Both the position numbers and the translations under genes were made by a program. Below the pieces are notes generated by a model. It did no database searches, was not told the origin of the DNA, and saw only the letters and a program-made list of their open reading frames with translations. A stretch of DNA of 64,000 bases from positions 1,240,001-1,304,000 of the forward strand of contig NZ_FVZB01000007.1 in the NCBI RefSeq assembly GCF_900166655.1, given 5' to 3'. Of this stretch, positions 17,307-28,278 are shown piece by piece (positions within the stretch are counted from its first letter, which is position 1; each line of letters starts with the position of its first letter). This DNA is from Halobacillus hunanensis (GTDB lineage Bacteria; Bacillota; Bacilli; Bacillales; Halobacillaceae).

Positions 17307-19511
17307 TTATTGCATGACACGACGAACTGTATACACGTCGTGAATTTGTTTGATCCGCTCAACAATCTTACGTAAGTGATCTGTATTTTGGATTAGAATG
17401 GTAATATGGATCGTTGCCATCTTGTTACGATCAGACTTCCCAGATACAGCCGTAATGTTCGTCTTCGTTTCATTGACGGCCTGCAGCACCTCATTTAGCA
17501 ACCCGCGGCGATCATAGCCCCATATTTCCAAATCAACATGATATTGTTTGGTATCCTGTGGACCTTTCTCCCAGTGAACAGGTAGTAATCTAGCTCTAGC
17601 TTCCTCTGTATGGACATTTGGGCAATCCGCCCGGTGAACGGATACCCCTCTGCCCTTCGTTATATAACCGACGATCTCGTCGCCAGGTACAGGGTTGCAG
17701 CATTTGGACAAACGAACAAGAAGGTTGTCCACTCCCTCTACTCGAACGCCTGAGTCTCTTTTGCCATTCTTTGAGGAACTCTTAATTTCGGTGGTGGTGA
17801 CATCAGCCAAGGTCTCCTCCAAATTCTGCTCTTTTTGCTTTTGTTTCCTGATTTTCTCAGTTAACCGTGTTGCAATTTGGGCAGCTGTAATCCCTTGATA
17901 GCCGACAGCCGCAAACATGTCTTCTTCATTAGTAAAATTAAACTTTTCAGCCACACGGTTAAGATTATCCACCGTGAAAACTTCTTTCGGCTGAATATCA
18001 AAGTTCCGTATTTCCCGTTCCACCATTTCGCGGCCTTTTGTAACGTTTTCCTCTTTTCGCTGCCGTTTGAAAAACTGTTTAATTTTATTTTTAGCTTGAG
18101 ATGTTTGGGTAAGCTTAATCCAGTCCTTGGAAGGCCCATATGAGTGCTTGGAGGTCATCATTTCAACGATGTCGCCCGTCTTCAATTGATAATCAAGCGG
18201 CTCCATTTTCCCATTCACCTTTGCCCCAATGGTCTGGTTTCCTACCTCCGTATGAATTCGATAGGCAAAATCAATCGGCACAGACCCTGACGGCAGTTCA
18301 ATCACATCCCCTTTAGGTGTGAAAACATAGACCATATCTGAAAACAGATCAACTTTTAATGATTCCATAAATTCTTCTGCATCATGTGTTTCATTTTGCC
18401 AATCCAAAATTTCTCGGAACCAGGTGAGTTTTTCTTCAAAAGATTGAACCGCTGGCGTCTGTTTACCTTCTTTGTATGCCCAATGAGCAGCAATTCCGTA
18501 TTCGGCGATCTCATGCATATCGTGAGTTCGAATCTGAACTTCCAGAGGATCACCTTTTGGACCGATAACGGTAGTATGCAACGATTGATATAAGTTGGGC
18601 TTAGGCATGGCAATATAGTCTTTAAATCGTCCAGGCATTGGTTTCCAGCATGTATGGATAATACCTAACACGGCATAACAGTCTTTTATGCTGTCAACTT
18701 GTATTCTGACAGCCAGTAAATCATAAATTTCGTTAAATTGTTTGTTTTGCAAGACCATCTTGCGATAAATACTATATAAATGTTTGGGACGACCATTCAA
18801 ATCTGCTTCAATATTTACATCTTTCAACTGCTCACGAATTTCATCAATGACTTCATCTATATAAGACTCTCTTTCGTTACGCTTCTGCTTCATTAAATGA
18901 ACAATCCTATAATACTGTTGTGGATTTAAATAACGTAACGCAGTATCTTCCAGTTCCCACTTAATGGTAGAAATTCCAAGACGGTGAGCCAACGGTGCGA
19001 AGATTTCTAAAGTTTCATTTGAAATTCTCCGCTGTTTCTCTGGAGGAAGATGCTTTAATGTTCGCATATTGTGCAATCGATCAGCCAGTTTTATTAAAAT
19101 TACCCGCATATCTTTAGCCATCGCTACAAACATTTTACGATGGTTCTCAGCTTGCTGTGCTTCTTTTGATTTATATTTAATTTTCCCTAATTTAGTTACA
19201 CCATCAACTAGCATGGAAACTTCAGTATTAAATGTTTCCTCAATCTCTTCTAATTTTATCTCCGTATCTTCTACCACATCGTGAAGAAAACCGCCTGCAA
19301 TCGTTTCAGGATCCATCTCAAGGTTAACCAGAATTCCAGCAACTTGAATCGGGTGGATAATGTACGGCTCTCCAGACTTTCGGAATTGCTCGCTGTGAGC
19401 CTCATTGGCAAACTCAAAAGCCTTGCGAATAAATGCAAGGTCATCTTTATTCATATAGCGTCCCGCCTGCTCTATTACTTCTTCAGCTGTAAGTATGTTA
19501 TCTTTAGCCAT
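17307..19511 (-). CDS. relA: Bifunctional (p)ppGpp synthetase/hydrolase Rel
   Basis: A 734-residue long RSH enzyme of the stringent response. Order: HD hydrolase domain (about 45-190, with the HD motif [10 protein letters not shown]), synthetase domain (about 240-350, with [19 protein letters not shown]), TGS domain (about 390-455, [19 protein letters not shown]), a CC/zinc-finger region with [15 protein letters not shown], and a C-terminal ACT domain (about 655-734). Both catalytic halves look intact, so it should make and degrade (p)ppGpp. Ribosome site AGGGTGAT precedes the ATG; a sigma-A promoter is about 55 bases upstream. Confidence 0.97.
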   Translation of the reverse strand: MAKDNILTAEEVIEQAGRYMNKDDLAFIRKAFEFANEAHSEQFRKSGEPYIIHPIQVAGILVNLEMDPETIAGGFLHDVVEDTEIKLEEIEETFNTEVSMLVDGVTKLGKIKYKSKEAQQAENHRKMFVAMAKDMRVILIKLADRLHNMRTLKHLPPEKQRRISNETLEIFAPLAHRLGISTIKWELEDTALRYLNPQQYYRIVHLMKQKRNERESYIDEVIDEIREQLKDVNIEADLNGRPKHLYSIYRKMVLQNKQFNEIYDLLAVRIQVDSIKDCYAVLGIIHTCWKPMPGRFKDYIAMPKPNLYQSLHTTVIGPKGDPLEVQIRTHDMHEIAEYGIAAHWAYKEGKQTPAVQSFEEKLTWFREILDWQNETHDAEEFMESLKVDLFSDMVYVFTPKGDVIELPSGSVPIDFAYRIHTEVGNQTIGAKVNGKMEPLDYQLKTGDIVEMMTSKHSYGPSKDWIKLTQTSQAKNKIKQFFKRQRKEENVTKGREMVEREIRNFDIQPKEVFTVDNLNRVAEKFNFTNEEDMFAAVGYQGITAAQIATRLTEKIRKQKQKEQNLEETLADVTTTEIKSSSKNGKRDSGVRVEGVDNLLVRLSKCCNPVPGDEIVGYITKGRGVSVHRADCPNVHTEEARARLLPVHWEKGPQDTKQYHVDLEIWGYDRRGLLNEVLQAVNETKTNITAVSGKSDRNKMATIHITILIQNTDHLRKIVERIKQIHDVYTVRRVMQ

Positions 19512-19564
19512 ATCATCACCCTGATTTCTGTATGCTTCTTCACAAAATTTGTGGTTTGCTTACC

Positions 19565-19593
19565 ATTATCAAAAAAAGCTTGTCAATTGTAAA
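19565..19593 (-). promoter_or_regulatory. Probable sigma-A promoter of relA
   Basis: TTTACA (19593-19588), a 17-base spacer and GATAAT (19570-19565) on the minus strand, giving a short leader to the relA start. Confidence 0.6.
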
Positions 19594-19721
19594 GGAAAAA
19601 CGTCTAAAAAACGTGATTTACTTATTCATCCTTTACACATTTCGTATTTGCACGTACAGAGATTAAGAAGCTCGGTTAGGGGCAGCAACTCAGCACAACC
19701 ATTAACCGAACTCCCTCACGT

Positions 19722-19754
19722 GTAAAACAAAGAGCGCCCTGAAAAGGACACTCT
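19722..19754 (-). terminator. Terminator-like hairpin after apt
   Basis: On the minus strand AGAGTGTCC pairs with GGGCGCTCT (9 bp with two G-U pairs, 6-base loop), followed by TTTGTTTTA. It separates the recJ-apt unit from relA. Confidence 0.65.
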
Positions 19755-19761
19755 CGTTCTT

Positions 19762-20274
19762 TTAATATTGCATTAATGTAAGTACATCATACCCGTTAAG
19801 CTTTTCACGACCGTCTAAGTAAGTCAGTTCAACGAGAAAGGCACAGCCTGCTACTACTCCTCCGAGTTGTTCTACTAATGCAATTGTTGCTTCAATTGTT
19901 CCTCCTGTTGCTAATAAATCGTCTACAATCAGGACTCTTTGACCCGGTTTAATCGCATCTTTATGAATGGTAAGTACATCCTTACCGTATTCAAGACCAT
20001 AATCCACTTTAATGGTTTCCCTCGGAAGCTTCCCTTCTTTTCTTACTGGAGCGAAACCGACCTCCAGAGCATAGGACACTGGGCATCCTACGATAAAACC
20101 GCGAGCTTCCGGGCCGACTACTAAATCAATTTCTTTATCCTTTGAGTAGTCTACAATTTCGTCAACTGCAGATTTAAAAACTTTTCCATTATCCATAAGT
20201 GGGGTTATATCTTTAAATGTAATTCCTTCTTTTGGCCAGTCCTGTACAATTGCGATGTGTTCTTTATAATCCAT
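19762..20274 (-). CDS. apt: Adenine phosphoribosyltransferase
   Basis: A 170-residue purine salvage enzyme that makes AMP from adenine and PRPP. The PRPP loop [13 protein letters not shown] (about 114-126) and the FKDITPLM and GPEARGF segments are typical of APRT, as is the length. Its ATG overlaps the end of recJ by 11 bases and uses GGAGG inside recJ, indicating translational coupling. The recJ-apt-relA order is that of B. subtilis. Confidence 0.97.
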   Translation of the reverse strand: MDYKEHIAIVQDWPKEGITFKDITPLMDNGKVFKSAVDEIVDYSKDKEIDLVVGPEARGFIVGCPVSYALEVGFAPVRKEGKLPRETIKVDYGLEYGKDVLTIHKDAIKPGQRVLIVDDLLATGGTIEATIALVEQLGGVVAGCAFLVELTYLDGREKLNGYDVLTLMQY

Positions 20275-22591
20275 TTACTACTTCCTCCCTGAGGCTGTTT
20301 CTCTGCTCATCAAACCAACTCTTCAACTCTTTATAAGTCGAATAATATAAGGATTGTTCTACATATAATTGATTTTTTCTTTCCTGATATAGAATAGACT
20401 CCGTTAAATCTCTATGTGAAGGGGTTGAATTAATCGTTAAAAATTCATCTTCCATTTTAACAAAACCTAGCTCAGAAAACACCTGAGAAATAAAATCAAC
20501 CATGGAACGGTCCCACCCTTTTCGGGCAGCTAATTTGTCGCGGTCTTGTTTCAAATGGAACGATTCACGCTTTACTAGCATACCATAAAACCATTTAAAA
20601 TGGTCGCGGCTAGGCCATGTTTTTAAAAAAGCACTGTCTTCAACTTGATAACATGCGTACACTTTACCCGGCTTAATTTCCCGTATCAAATCAGATAAAT
20701 CGGTGAGCCTTTCAGGTAAATCAATAAGCAATAGACTATCAACCTCCGAAAGGGCAGCCAAATCTGACGGGGTATAGACGGGAAGTTGAAATGGAATAGA
20801 GGTGGACGAAGATTGCCGAAAACTTACAGCAGCATACGTTTCCTGTTCAGAAAGAGTGATTTGTTTGTCAAGATGTTTTGAACCTCTCAAGTCAAACAGC
20901 TGCCACGACTGGATCTGTAAATCTTTCACCATAATTTGAGGATTTTTCTTTCCATTCCATTCATTAATTCCTAATTCGCCAACTACTTCAAGCTCGGCAT
21001 GTGGAGAAATGTGCGGATACATATCCCCCATACCAAAAGCAATCCCGTCTAACTTTGCAGCCTCCTCCTGAAAGAGCACTTTAAGGTGGTTTTTACGGCT
21101 TCCGATTAGTCTAAGTTCTTTCGGGGAGTGCTTTAAGTGAAATAATGGTTTCGGATTCCCCATGCCAAATGGCCGGAGTTTATTCACTTCCTCAATCTGC
21201 TGCAAAGAAACGTCCCCTATTTCAATAGACATTTCGATATCAAGAACCTGCTGGTAATCATCTGCCGCAAGTTTCTGTTGTGCTAAGTGGCTTAACTGTT
21301 GTCTTAGTTCATCAATATTCTCCACACTAAGCGTCATCCCGGCAGCCTGGGCGTGGCCGCCAAAATGAAGGAACGTCTCCCTTACTTCCATACAATTCGC
21401 AAAAAGGTCAAAAGCTTCAATACTGCGCGCTGAACCTTTTGCTTGTTGTGTTTCCGGGTCAATCGCCAATACAATGGCCGGTCGCTCAAACGTCCGAACT
21501 AGCTTTGAAGCGACAATCCCTAGAACCCCCGGATTCCAGCCTTCCTTAGCTACTACGATCACTTCACTAAGCTCCTGCTCCCCGCTCGTGAGCATTCGTT
21601 CTGCTTCCTTTGCTGTGTCAGCAACAATTTTTTGACGTTCCTGATTGAGTTGATTAATAAATACAGCTAAACGGTCTGCTTCCTCGGGATCCTCTGTTAA
21701 AAACAACTCCACAGCGGGATTCGCATCCTGCAAGCGTCCAACAGCGTTTACGCGTGGACCAATGGTAAATCCAATCGTTTCTTCATCCACTTCACCCTCT
21801 ATACCCGCTACCTTTATTAACGCTCTAATTCCCAACCTATTCGATCGGGCAATTGCTTTTAAACCGTATGTAACAAGCACACGATTTTCATCTTGCAAGG
21901 GAACGAGATCAGCCACCGTTCCAATGGCCACCATATCTAGCAAATGATTTGGTAACCTGCCTAACAATGCGGCAGCAAACTTGAAAGCTACTCCAACACC
22001 AGCGAGTTCATTAAATGGATAGCTTTCAGAAGTTTTGGGATGAATGATCGCAAAAGCTTCCGGCAGCACCTCTTGCACTTCATGGTGATCTGTAATAATC
22101 AAGTCTATGCCAAGCTCTTTGGCTATATCAGCTTCTGGGATAGCTGCAATCCCTGTATCCACCGTAATGATTAGAGAAAAGCCATTTTCCGCAGCTTGTC
22201 TAAAAGCCGCCTCGTTCGGACCATAGCCCTCTGTAAACCGGTTCGGGATGTAGAACTCGCAATCCGCCCCCGCTTCAGTCAACGCTTCCATCATAACTGT
22301 TGTCGAGCTTACTCCATCAGCATCGTAATCCCCAAAAACGAGAATTGGTTCACCGTTTCTGATCGCTGTCTGGACTCTTTCGATGGCTCGTTCCATATCT
22401 TCCATCAAAAAAGGACCATGGAGATCATCCAACGAAGGATGAAGAAAACGGTCAATAGCTTCTGGTTCAGTCAAGTTCCTTTTTTCAAGGAGACGTCTCT
22501 TCATATCTGACATTCCCTTGATAGAAACAGCATCGGAAGAGTGTTGTTGGTCATTATATGTAAACTTCCATTTCATTTTACTTTGTAACAT
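20264..22591 (-). CDS. recJ: Single-stranded-DNA-specific exonuclease RecJ
   Basis: A 775-residue 5'-3' ssDNA exonuclease for recombination and mismatch or base repair. The DHH phosphoesterase motifs are intact: [13 protein letters not shown] (motif I), ITVDTG, and LIITDHHEV with the DHH triad. DHHA1 signatures [11 protein letters not shown] and an OB domain follow. A C-terminal extension of about 200 residues beyond the core is usual for Bacillota RecJ. The chosen ATG ([10 protein letters not shown]) has a GGGGTG site; in-frame starts lie at 22621 and 22576. Confidence 0.95.
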   Translation of the reverse strand: MLQSKMKWKFTYNDQQHSSDAVSIKGMSDMKRRLLEKRNLTEPEAIDRFLHPSLDDLHGPFLMEDMERAIERVQTAIRNGEPILVFGDYDADGVSSTTVMMEALTEAGADCEFYIPNRFTEGYGPNEAAFRQAAENGFSLIITVDTGIAAIPEADIAKELGIDLIITDHHEVQEVLPEAFAIIHPKTSESYPFNELAGVGVAFKFAAALLGRLPNHLLDMVAIGTVADLVPLQDENRVLVTYGLKAIARSNRLGIRALIKVAGIEGEVDEETIGFTIGPRVNAVGRLQDANPAVELFLTEDPEEADRLAVFINQLNQERQKIVADTAKEAERMLTSGEQELSEVIVVAKEGWNPGVLGIVASKLVRTFERPAIVLAIDPETQQAKGSARSIEAFDLFANCMEVRETFLHFGGHAQAAGMTLSVENIDELRQQLSHLAQQKLAADDYQQVLDIEMSIEIGDVSLQQIEEVNKLRPFGMGNPKPLFHLKHSPKELRLIGSRKNHLKVLFQEEAAKLDGIAFGMGDMYPHISPHAELEVVGELGINEWNGKKNPQIMVKDLQIQSWQLFDLRGSKHLDKQITLSEQETYAAVSFRQSSSTSIPFQLPVYTPSDLAALSEVDSLLLIDLPERLTDLSDLIREIKPGKVYACYQVEDSAFLKTWPSRDHFKWFYGMLVKRESFHLKQDRDKLAARKGWDRSMVDFISQVFSELGFVKMEDEFLTINSTPSHRDLTESILYQERKNQLYVEQSLYYSTYKELKSWFDEQRNSLREEVVNGL

Positions 22592-22648
22592 GAATTCACC
22601 CCTGACCCATTTATTATACAAGAGGGAATCAGGGGGAGCAAACTACAC

Positions 22649-22993
22649 TTATTTTTCTTTCGAATCTGAATCCTCAGACTGAACCTCTTTACCAAGACTT
22701 GCATCTGTATGGGATTGATCAAATTCTTCTGTCTGCATATCAATACTTGTAGACTTCTTAAGCTGATGCTTGAGTGAACGGTTTTCACGCTGCAGCTTAA
22801 ACAATCGGACCGCTCCTGCTAATGCTGTTACAAGCACCCCCATTAGAACAGAGATGATAATGATTAATATCAATGGTGCTTCCCCTGTCCCAAATAAATA
22901 ATTAACTTGAACAGGGTCTACATTAATAACAGCGAACACAGCAATTACTAAAGCAAATATGAGCGCAAGAATGATATAGGTCTGTCCTTTCAT
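22649..22993 (-). CDS. LapA domain (DUF1049) membrane protein
   Basis: A 114-residue inner-membrane protein with two transmembrane helices (about 6-24 and 41-63), the LapA arrangement with VNVDPVQVNYLF-like loop between them. A charged coiled-coil-like cytoplasmic tail follows (KLQRENRSLKHQLKK). The gene corresponds in place to yrvD between secDF and recJ in B. subtilis. LapA proteins of enterobacteria help lipopolysaccharide regulation; a role in Gram-positives is not known. Confidence 0.8.
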   Translation of the reverse strand: MKGQTYIILALIFALVIAVFAVINVDPVQVNYLFGTGEAPLILIIIISVLMGVLVTALAGAVRLFKLQRENRSLKHQLKKSTSIDMQTEEFDQSHTDASLGKEVQSEDSDSKEK

Positions 22994-23087
22994 TTTCCCC
23001 CTCTTCCATCCTATCTATCCATCATTTCATATACCTTTATACCCTGATCAGCGAAGAAATAATCCGATCATACTCATCTAAAGAGTA

Positions 23088-23119
23088 GAAAAAACGACTG
23101 CCCTTTGAAAGGACAATCG
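23088..23119 (-). terminator. Terminator after secDF
   Basis: On the minus strand CGATTGTCC pairs with GGGCAGTCG over a 7-base loop and is followed by TTTTTT. Confidence 0.8.
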
Positions 23120-23134
23120 CTTTTTTGGTTCGAA

Positions 23135-25411
23135 TTATACTTGGGGACCACCCGTATTTTTCTTCTTACTAAATTCAATTGGTTTTTCTTTGATGTTCTT
23201 ACCTCGCCATACGAGCCACAGCTGGGCTGCGATGAAAAGAGATGAATACGTACCGGCAATTAATCCGACTACAAGAGCAAATGCAAAGTTCGTAATCGAA
23301 GAAGCACCGAACACAAACAACATAACCGCTGCAAAGACTACAGTAAGAACTGTATTAAGACTTCGAGCCATCGTCTGAAGTAAACTATCGTTTACGATTT
23401 TAGCCAGCTCTTTAAATGATTTGACTTTCTTCTTCATCCTGACATTTTCCCGGATACGGTCAAATGTCACAATCGTATCATTTATCGAATACCCGACTAT
23501 CGTCAAAATGGCTGCGATGATGGTCACATCAAATTCTAATTGAGTGACACTAAATAACACAATCATGAAAAAGGCATCGTGCAGCAGGGCTAAAATAGCC
23601 GTCACGGCAAAGAATAATTCAAACCTTATCGCCACATAAATAATGATTCCTATAGCGGCATATAAGACGGATAGAGCTGCATTTTTTGCTAATTGCTGTC
23701 CGACTATAGGCGAAACAGTACTAATATTAGGCGTGCTTCCATACTCTTCTTTGAAATAATTTTGTACTTCAGCTACCTTTGCCTTACTTAATTCTGTTTC
23801 GAAACGTGCTACAGCGATTCGGCTTTGGTCACCAGAGATGACAACTTGTTTCGGATCTAATCCAAATTCGCTTTCAAAGGTTTCTTCGACTTGTTCCGCT
23901 TCAATCTTTTCGTTGGATAGAATTGAAACGCGTGAACCACTTGTAAAGTCAATACCCAAATTTAGCCCGAATACACCTAACACGATTCCCCCTACTACAA
24001 TTAATAAGATAGATAAGGAAAAGAAACGTTTTCGTGCCCCAACTAAATCAAACTTACGATTAAGGAATGTGGCTTCAGGCTCCTCACCATCCTTAAGGGA
24101 ATGAACTTCATCCGGTTTAACTCCGAACCATCTCGGGCGCTTGTTTAAGAACCGGCTATTCACCCATAGACCCAAGAAGAGGCGGCTGGCATAAACGGAT
24201 GTAATGAAACTGACCAAAATGCTTATAATCAGCATGGTAGCAAACCCTTTGACAGAACTTGTACCAAAAGTAAAAAGAACAGCAGCTGCGATTAAGGTTG
24301 TAATGTTCGCATCTAAAATGGTCGTCAATGATCGTTTATTACCGGCTTTAAATGCAGACTTCACAGACTTGCCGGCCTTCAGTTCTTCCTTAATCCGCTC
24401 GTAGGTAATAATATTGGCATCAACCGCCATACCTACACCTAAAATAATCGCGGCAATTCCTGGTAATGTAAGAATCCCTTGCAACAGTTCAAATACGAGA
24501 AGTACTAAATAAATATAGGCAGAAAGGGTAACAACAGATATGACACCAGGGAATCGATAGTAAACAATCATATAAATGAAAATTAACGCGATCCCAATCA
24601 AACCGGCTATGACTGTTTTGTTCATCGCCTGTTCACCAAATTGAGCTCCAACAGATGTAGAATAGGTTTCCTCCAGTTCGACAGGAAGGGAACCTGCATT
24701 AATAAGATCCGCCAGCTGCTTGGCCGACTCTACTGTAAAGTCACCGGTTATTTGAACCGTATCACTTCTAACTGGTCCATCTGAAAAAGCAGGTGCAGAT
24801 AAATATGCTGGATCCTCAGATCCATATTCTTCTGCAAAGGAAGTATCTTCATCATAATCCAGCCAGATGACCAATAAATCATCACGATAAGGCGTGCTTG
24901 GATCCTGTTCCTTATTTACAATATCTTTAGATACTTCATAGAATTGAGATGCACTCTTCACTTCTAAGGAGACAGCTGGATTATTCATCTGGTCATACGT
25001 CTGCTGAGCGCTTCCCTCTACTATGTCCGAGCCATCCATATATTCTTTTCCTTCTACACCTCTGAACGATAATTCAGCCGTAGTGGATAAAAGCTCCCTT
25101 GCTTCTTCTTGATTCTCAACTCCAGCTAATTGAACACGAATTTTTGATTCATCTTCGATAGAAATGTTCGCTTCACTAATTCCTAAAGTGTTCACACGTC
25201 GAGTTAATGACTCAACGGTCGCTTCCAGGGCTGTTCGATTTATTTCCTGACCTTCATTCAACGGCTCAACATCGTAAAGAATTTCAAAACCGCCTTGCAG
25301 GTCCAACCCTAAATTAATATCTTTTGTCACACCAGTTATGGTTGTGCCAATTGTAGCAGCTACTAAGATCACTACTAGAAAAAAGGCAACAATTCGACCC
25401 CGTTTGACCAT
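23135..25411 (-). CDS. secDF: Protein translocase subunit SecDF (fused)
   Basis: A 758-residue membrane protein in which SecD and SecF are joined, as usual in Bacillus. SecD half: a first membrane helix, the D1 signature NLGLDLQGGFEILYDV (about 32-47), a large extracytoplasmic domain, and then membrane helices 2-6 with GVGMAVDANIITYERIKEEL. SecF half from about 455: GLNLGIDFTSGSRV and IVGYSINDTIVTFDRIRENV. Twelve membrane segments are expected. It uses the ion gradient to help SecYEG release exported proteins; in halophilic relatives sodium may be the coupling ion, which cannot be judged here. Confidence 0.97.
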   Translation of the reverse strand: MVKRGRIVAFFLVVILVAATIGTTITGVTKDINLGLDLQGGFEILYDVEPLNEGQEINRTALEATVESLTRRVNTLGISEANISIEDESKIRVQLAGVENQEEARELLSTTAELSFRGVEGKEYMDGSDIVEGSAQQTYDQMNNPAVSLEVKSASQFYEVSKDIVNKEQDPSTPYRDDLLVIWLDYDEDTSFAEEYGSEDPAYLSAPAFSDGPVRSDTVQITGDFTVESAKQLADLINAGSLPVELEETYSTSVGAQFGEQAMNKTVIAGLIGIALIFIYMIVYYRFPGVISVVTLSAYIYLVLLVFELLQGILTLPGIAAIILGVGMAVDANIITYERIKEELKAGKSVKSAFKAGNKRSLTTILDANITTLIAAAVLFTFGTSSVKGFATMLIISILVSFITSVYASRLFLGLWVNSRFLNKRPRWFGVKPDEVHSLKDGEEPEATFLNRKFDLVGARKRFFSLSILLIVVGGIVLGVFGLNLGIDFTSGSRVSILSNEKIEAEQVEETFESEFGLDPKQVVISGDQSRIAVARFETELSKAKVAEVQNYFKEEYGSTPNISTVSPIVGQQLAKNAALSVLYAAIGIIIYVAIRFELFFAVTAILALLHDAFFMIVLFSVTQLEFDVTIIAAILTIVGYSINDTIVTFDRIRENVRMKKKVKSFKELAKIVNDSLLQTMARSLNTVLTVVFAAVMLFVFGASSITNFAFALVVGLIAGTYSSLFIAAQLWLVWRGKNIKEKPIEFSKKKNTGGPQV

Positions 25412-25544
25412 AACGCTTTTGCCCCCTTCATTTCACGCTTCTAGCTTATGTAATAGAAAAAGCATCAAGATGCCATTTATATCCTTCTATAAGCCTCTCA
25501 CATTCCGTTATTACCATCATTCAACAGCTAACAACAATAGACTC

Positions 25545-25572
25545 ATTATAATACTTAGCCAAAAGATGTCAA
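25545..25572 (-). promoter_or_regulatory. Sigma-A promoter of secDF
   Basis: TTGACA (25572-25567), a 16-base spacer and a perfect TATAAT (25550-25545) on the minus strand. The -35 box overlaps the comN stop codon. It leaves a leader of about 125 bases before secDF in which I see no clear regulatory fold. Confidence 0.78.
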
Positions 25573-25865
25573 TCTGAGTTACTTTCATTAGACAGTGCTT
25601 GAATAGACGCCGCCAAGTCATCTTCCTGATAAGCTTCGACTGTAAGGTAGCTGACATATTTGTTGGTACTTAAATGAAAGATGTCCTGAACAACTTCATG
25701 TAACCTTTTCTCGACATCCTTCTTCCATATTTTTTTCTCCAAGCATTTCCATATATCTTCTGTTGTTGCTTCAGCGTAACCCATACTTATAAATTCTTCT
25801 TTTTTACTAATTAGAACTGGCTTTACTTCATCTTTCCATTCACGAATATGTTTTGTCTCTTCCAT
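25569..25865 (-). CDS. comN: Post-transcriptional regulator ComN
   Basis: A 98-residue protein matching ComN (YrzD): same length as the B. subtilis protein, with the conserved core ATTEDIWKCLEKKIWKK and VSYLTVEAYQ. ComN controls the comE late-competence mRNA and associates with DivIVA at septa. It lies between secDF and spoVB as in B. subtilis. The ribosome site is AGGTGGTGG. With comC further on, the window carries two competence genes. Confidence 0.88.
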   Translation of the reverse strand: MEETKHIREWKDEVKPVLISKKEEFISMGYAEATTEDIWKCLEKKIWKKDVEKRLHEVVQDIFHLSTNKYVSYLTVEAYQEDDLAASIQALSNESNSD

Positions 25866-25982
25866 TTTTAGATACCACCACCTATAAGTTATCTAGACAA
25901 AATCTATTGTCATGCCTTGTCCATCTTATCGCATATACTTCATTGTAGCTGAATTTCAATTCTTTGAGAAGGCGGATCTATT

Positions 25983-27539
25983 ATGTCTAAACAAACCTTT
26001 CTACACGGAGCACTGATTCTAGTAGTTGCAGGACTTGTCACTCGTTTGCTCGGGTTTATCAATCGTATCGTTCTCGCCCGTGTAATGGGAGAAGAAGGCG
26101 TTGGGCTTTACATGATGGCTCTTCCTACATTATTTTTAGCCTATACGATCACACAATTTGGTCTTCCCGTGGCCATAGCTAAAAGGGTTTCTGAAGCAGA
26201 GGCTGTTGGAAACGAACGTCAGATTAAACGTATTTTAGCGGTGTCTCTTACAATAACTGGAACATTAAGCATTGTATTCACAGTCGGACTATTCATGCTC
26301 TCACCGCTTGTAGCTAACTACTTTTTAACCGATGAAAGAGCACTAGCTCCACTGCTCGCTATTACTCCGATTCTTCCGATTGTTGCGATTTCATCTGTAT
26401 TAAGAGGCTACTTTCAGGGGCGGCAAAACATGAAGCCGCAAGCTATATCACAAGTTATTGAACAAGTCGTCCGAATTTCAGCTGTTTTTATTTTAACAAA
26501 ACTTTTCTACCCATATGGAATTGAGTATGCAGCAGCCGGAGCTATGATTGCCGTCATCTTAGGTGAATTTGTTTCACTGATTTATATGACGAGACGATTT
26601 AACATTCATAAAAAATTCAAATTACGTAAAACGTGGAAAAAGCATGTCCAAGAAGGTAAAAACACACTGAATCAGCTCATGACAATTGCATTACCAACTA
26701 CCGGAAGCCGCTTCATCGGTTCCATCACACACTTCTTTGAACCTATCTTAGTCGCTCAAAGTCTTGCTTTTGCAGGGTTAACAGCCATTGAATCAACAAA
26801 ACAATACGGGGAGCTTACGGGATATATTTTGCCATTACTCTTCCTGCCGACATTTTTAACGCATGCTCTTTCTGCTGCATTAGTTCCTTCCATTAGTGAA
26901 GCAGCTGCTATGAGTAAAGGGAATACCATTCAATATCGGATTTTACAATCGATTCGTCTCTCTCTAGCTTCTGGTGGGCTCGTCACTATTATTTTCATGA
27001 TATTTCCATCTATTATTTTAATGACGATTTACGGTACAAGCAATGCAGCATTCCTGCTGCAGTTTATGGCCCCGTTCTTTTTACTTCATTACATTCAAAC
27101 ACCATTGCAGGCAAGCTTGCAAGCGCTCGATCTGGCAAAGTCCGCCATGTGGAATACCCTGATTGGTGCATTGATAAAATTCGTAGTGCTCGTGGGCTTA
27201 GCGTCTAAACCTGAATTTGGTATTCACGGTGTAGCCATAGCCATGGTGGTAGGTGTAGTTGTAGTTACAATTCTGCATTTATCGGTCTTAATTCGCCATG
27301 CAAATTTCAGGTTGCCTCCTTTATTAGTACTTCGTTTCTCTACTGTGATTATTGCGACAGGCTGGATTGGTTACCAGCTTAAGGCACACTGGCTGGCCGC
27401 TAGTCAGCCTTTAACGCAGCTCATGGCGATGGGGATCGTATTAACCATTGTTTATCTCATTCTTTTATTTGTCTGCAGAATGCTCTATGTAAGTGAATGG
27501 AAACTTATCCCCTGGGGGAGAATATTCAAACAAAAGTAA
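25983..27539 (+). CDS. spoVB: Stage V sporulation protein B, MurJ-like flippase
   Basis: A 518-residue polytopic membrane protein of the MVF/MATE-like polysaccharide export superfamily, with about 14 predicted helices. The N-terminus SKQTFLHGALILVVAGLVTRLLGFINRI is the typical SpoVB start. SpoVB moves lipid-linked cortex precursors during spore formation. It is transcribed divergently from comN and ends at a bidirectional terminator. It is in the spoVB position known from B. subtilis; other paralogues (YtgP, YkvU) are the alternative, less likely from context. Confidence 0.9.
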   Translation: MSKQTFLHGALILVVAGLVTRLLGFINRIVLARVMGEEGVGLYMMALPTLFLAYTITQFGLPVAIAKRVSEAEAVGNERQIKRILAVSLTITGTLSIVFTVGLFMLSPLVANYFLTDERALAPLLAITPILPIVAISSVLRGYFQGRQNMKPQAISQVIEQVVRISAVFILTKLFYPYGIEYAAAGAMIAVILGEFVSLIYMTRRFNIHKKFKLRKTWKKHVQEGKNTLNQLMTIALPTTGSRFIGSITHFFEPILVAQSLAFAGLTAIESTKQYGELTGYILPLLFLPTFLTHALSAALVPSISEAAAMSKGNTIQYRILQSIRLSLASGGLVTIIFMIFPSIILMTIYGTSNAAFLLQFMAPFFLLHYIQTPLQASLQALDLAKSAMWNTLIGALIKFVVLVGLASKPEFGIHGVAIAMVVGVVVVTILHLSVLIRHANFRLPPLLVLRFSTVIIATGWIGYQLKAHWLAASQPLTQLMAMGIVLTIVYLILLFVCRMLYVSEWKLIPWGRIFKQK

Positions 27540-27570
27540 CCCGCATAAGTGCTTTGCGGGTTACTTTTTT
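27536..27570. terminator. Bidirectional terminator between spoVB and the DUF421 gene
   Basis: A perfect 10-bp stem GTAACCCGCA/TGCGGGTTAC, 9-base loop, followed by TTTTTT on the plus strand and by TTTTG on the minus strand. The spoVB stop lies within the first arm. Confidence 0.88.
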
Positions 27571-28219
27571 AAGTATATTCGTCTTTCTCATCAATCCAGA
27601 TTTCACCTTGGTCATTAATCGAACATAACGAAATGTCTTCGAACGATGTGTATCCTTGTTTTTTCACTTCATTCATTAACCATGCTTTGTTTTTTCTAGT
27701 TTGTTTTAAACCACTATACTGGACTTTACCATCTGCAATCAAGATGACGGCATACCCCGAATTTCCATCTTTTTCTCTCTCAAAAACTGATAATTTACCA
27801 GATGGTTCAAGAATGGCATAGGCCACCCTGTCAATTTGTTGTATTCCTTGTTCACGGAGCTGCAGAAGTAAATCCGAGAAATTGTACCGCTGCTTTCTCA
27901 TTTCCCTTTCATCAATTCTTCCATGCTTTATTAGCATAGATGGCTTACCATCAAACCACGTTCTAAAGCGCTGGCTTTTTAAAGAAAAAAAGGCGCTTCC
28001 CCACTGAATTAATAAAAGAATCAGCATAGGAACTAATGCTTGCATTACAGAGGCTTCCGGCTTTTCAATTAGAGAAACTGCAATTTCTGCAAGCATGATA
28101 AAGACAACTAGATCCATAACACTCAACTCGCCAATTTCGCGCTTCCCCATCAAACGAAAGACAACCAGAATGATAACGTACGTAAATACGGTCCGAATAA
28201 TCATCGCACTTAGAAACAT
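27569..28219 (-). CDS. yrbG: DUF421 (YetF/YrbG family) membrane protein
   Basis: A 216-residue protein with three N-terminal membrane helices and the family signature RLMGKREIGELSVMDLVVF, followed by a soluble domain with GKPSMLIKHGRIDEREMRKQ and LLLQLREQGI. YetF-type proteins are spore or membrane proteins of unclear function; some relatives affect germination in spores carrying spoVA2mob. B. subtilis yrbG also adjoins spoVB. Confidence 0.85.
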   Translation of the reverse strand: MFLSAMIIRTVFTYVIILVVFRLMGKREIGELSVMDLVVFIMLAEIAVSLIEKPEASVMQALVPMLILLLIQWGSAFFSLKSQRFRTWFDGKPSMLIKHGRIDEREMRKQRYNFSDLLLQLREQGIQQIDRVAYAILEPSGKLSVFEREKDGNSGYAVILIADGKVQYSGLKQTRKNKAWLMNEVKKQGYTSFEDISLCSINDQGEIWIDEKDEYT

Positions 28220-28278
28220 ACCACCATCAACCCTTCAATATCACCTGCTTCTTATAACATGACCTAAAATAAGCATAT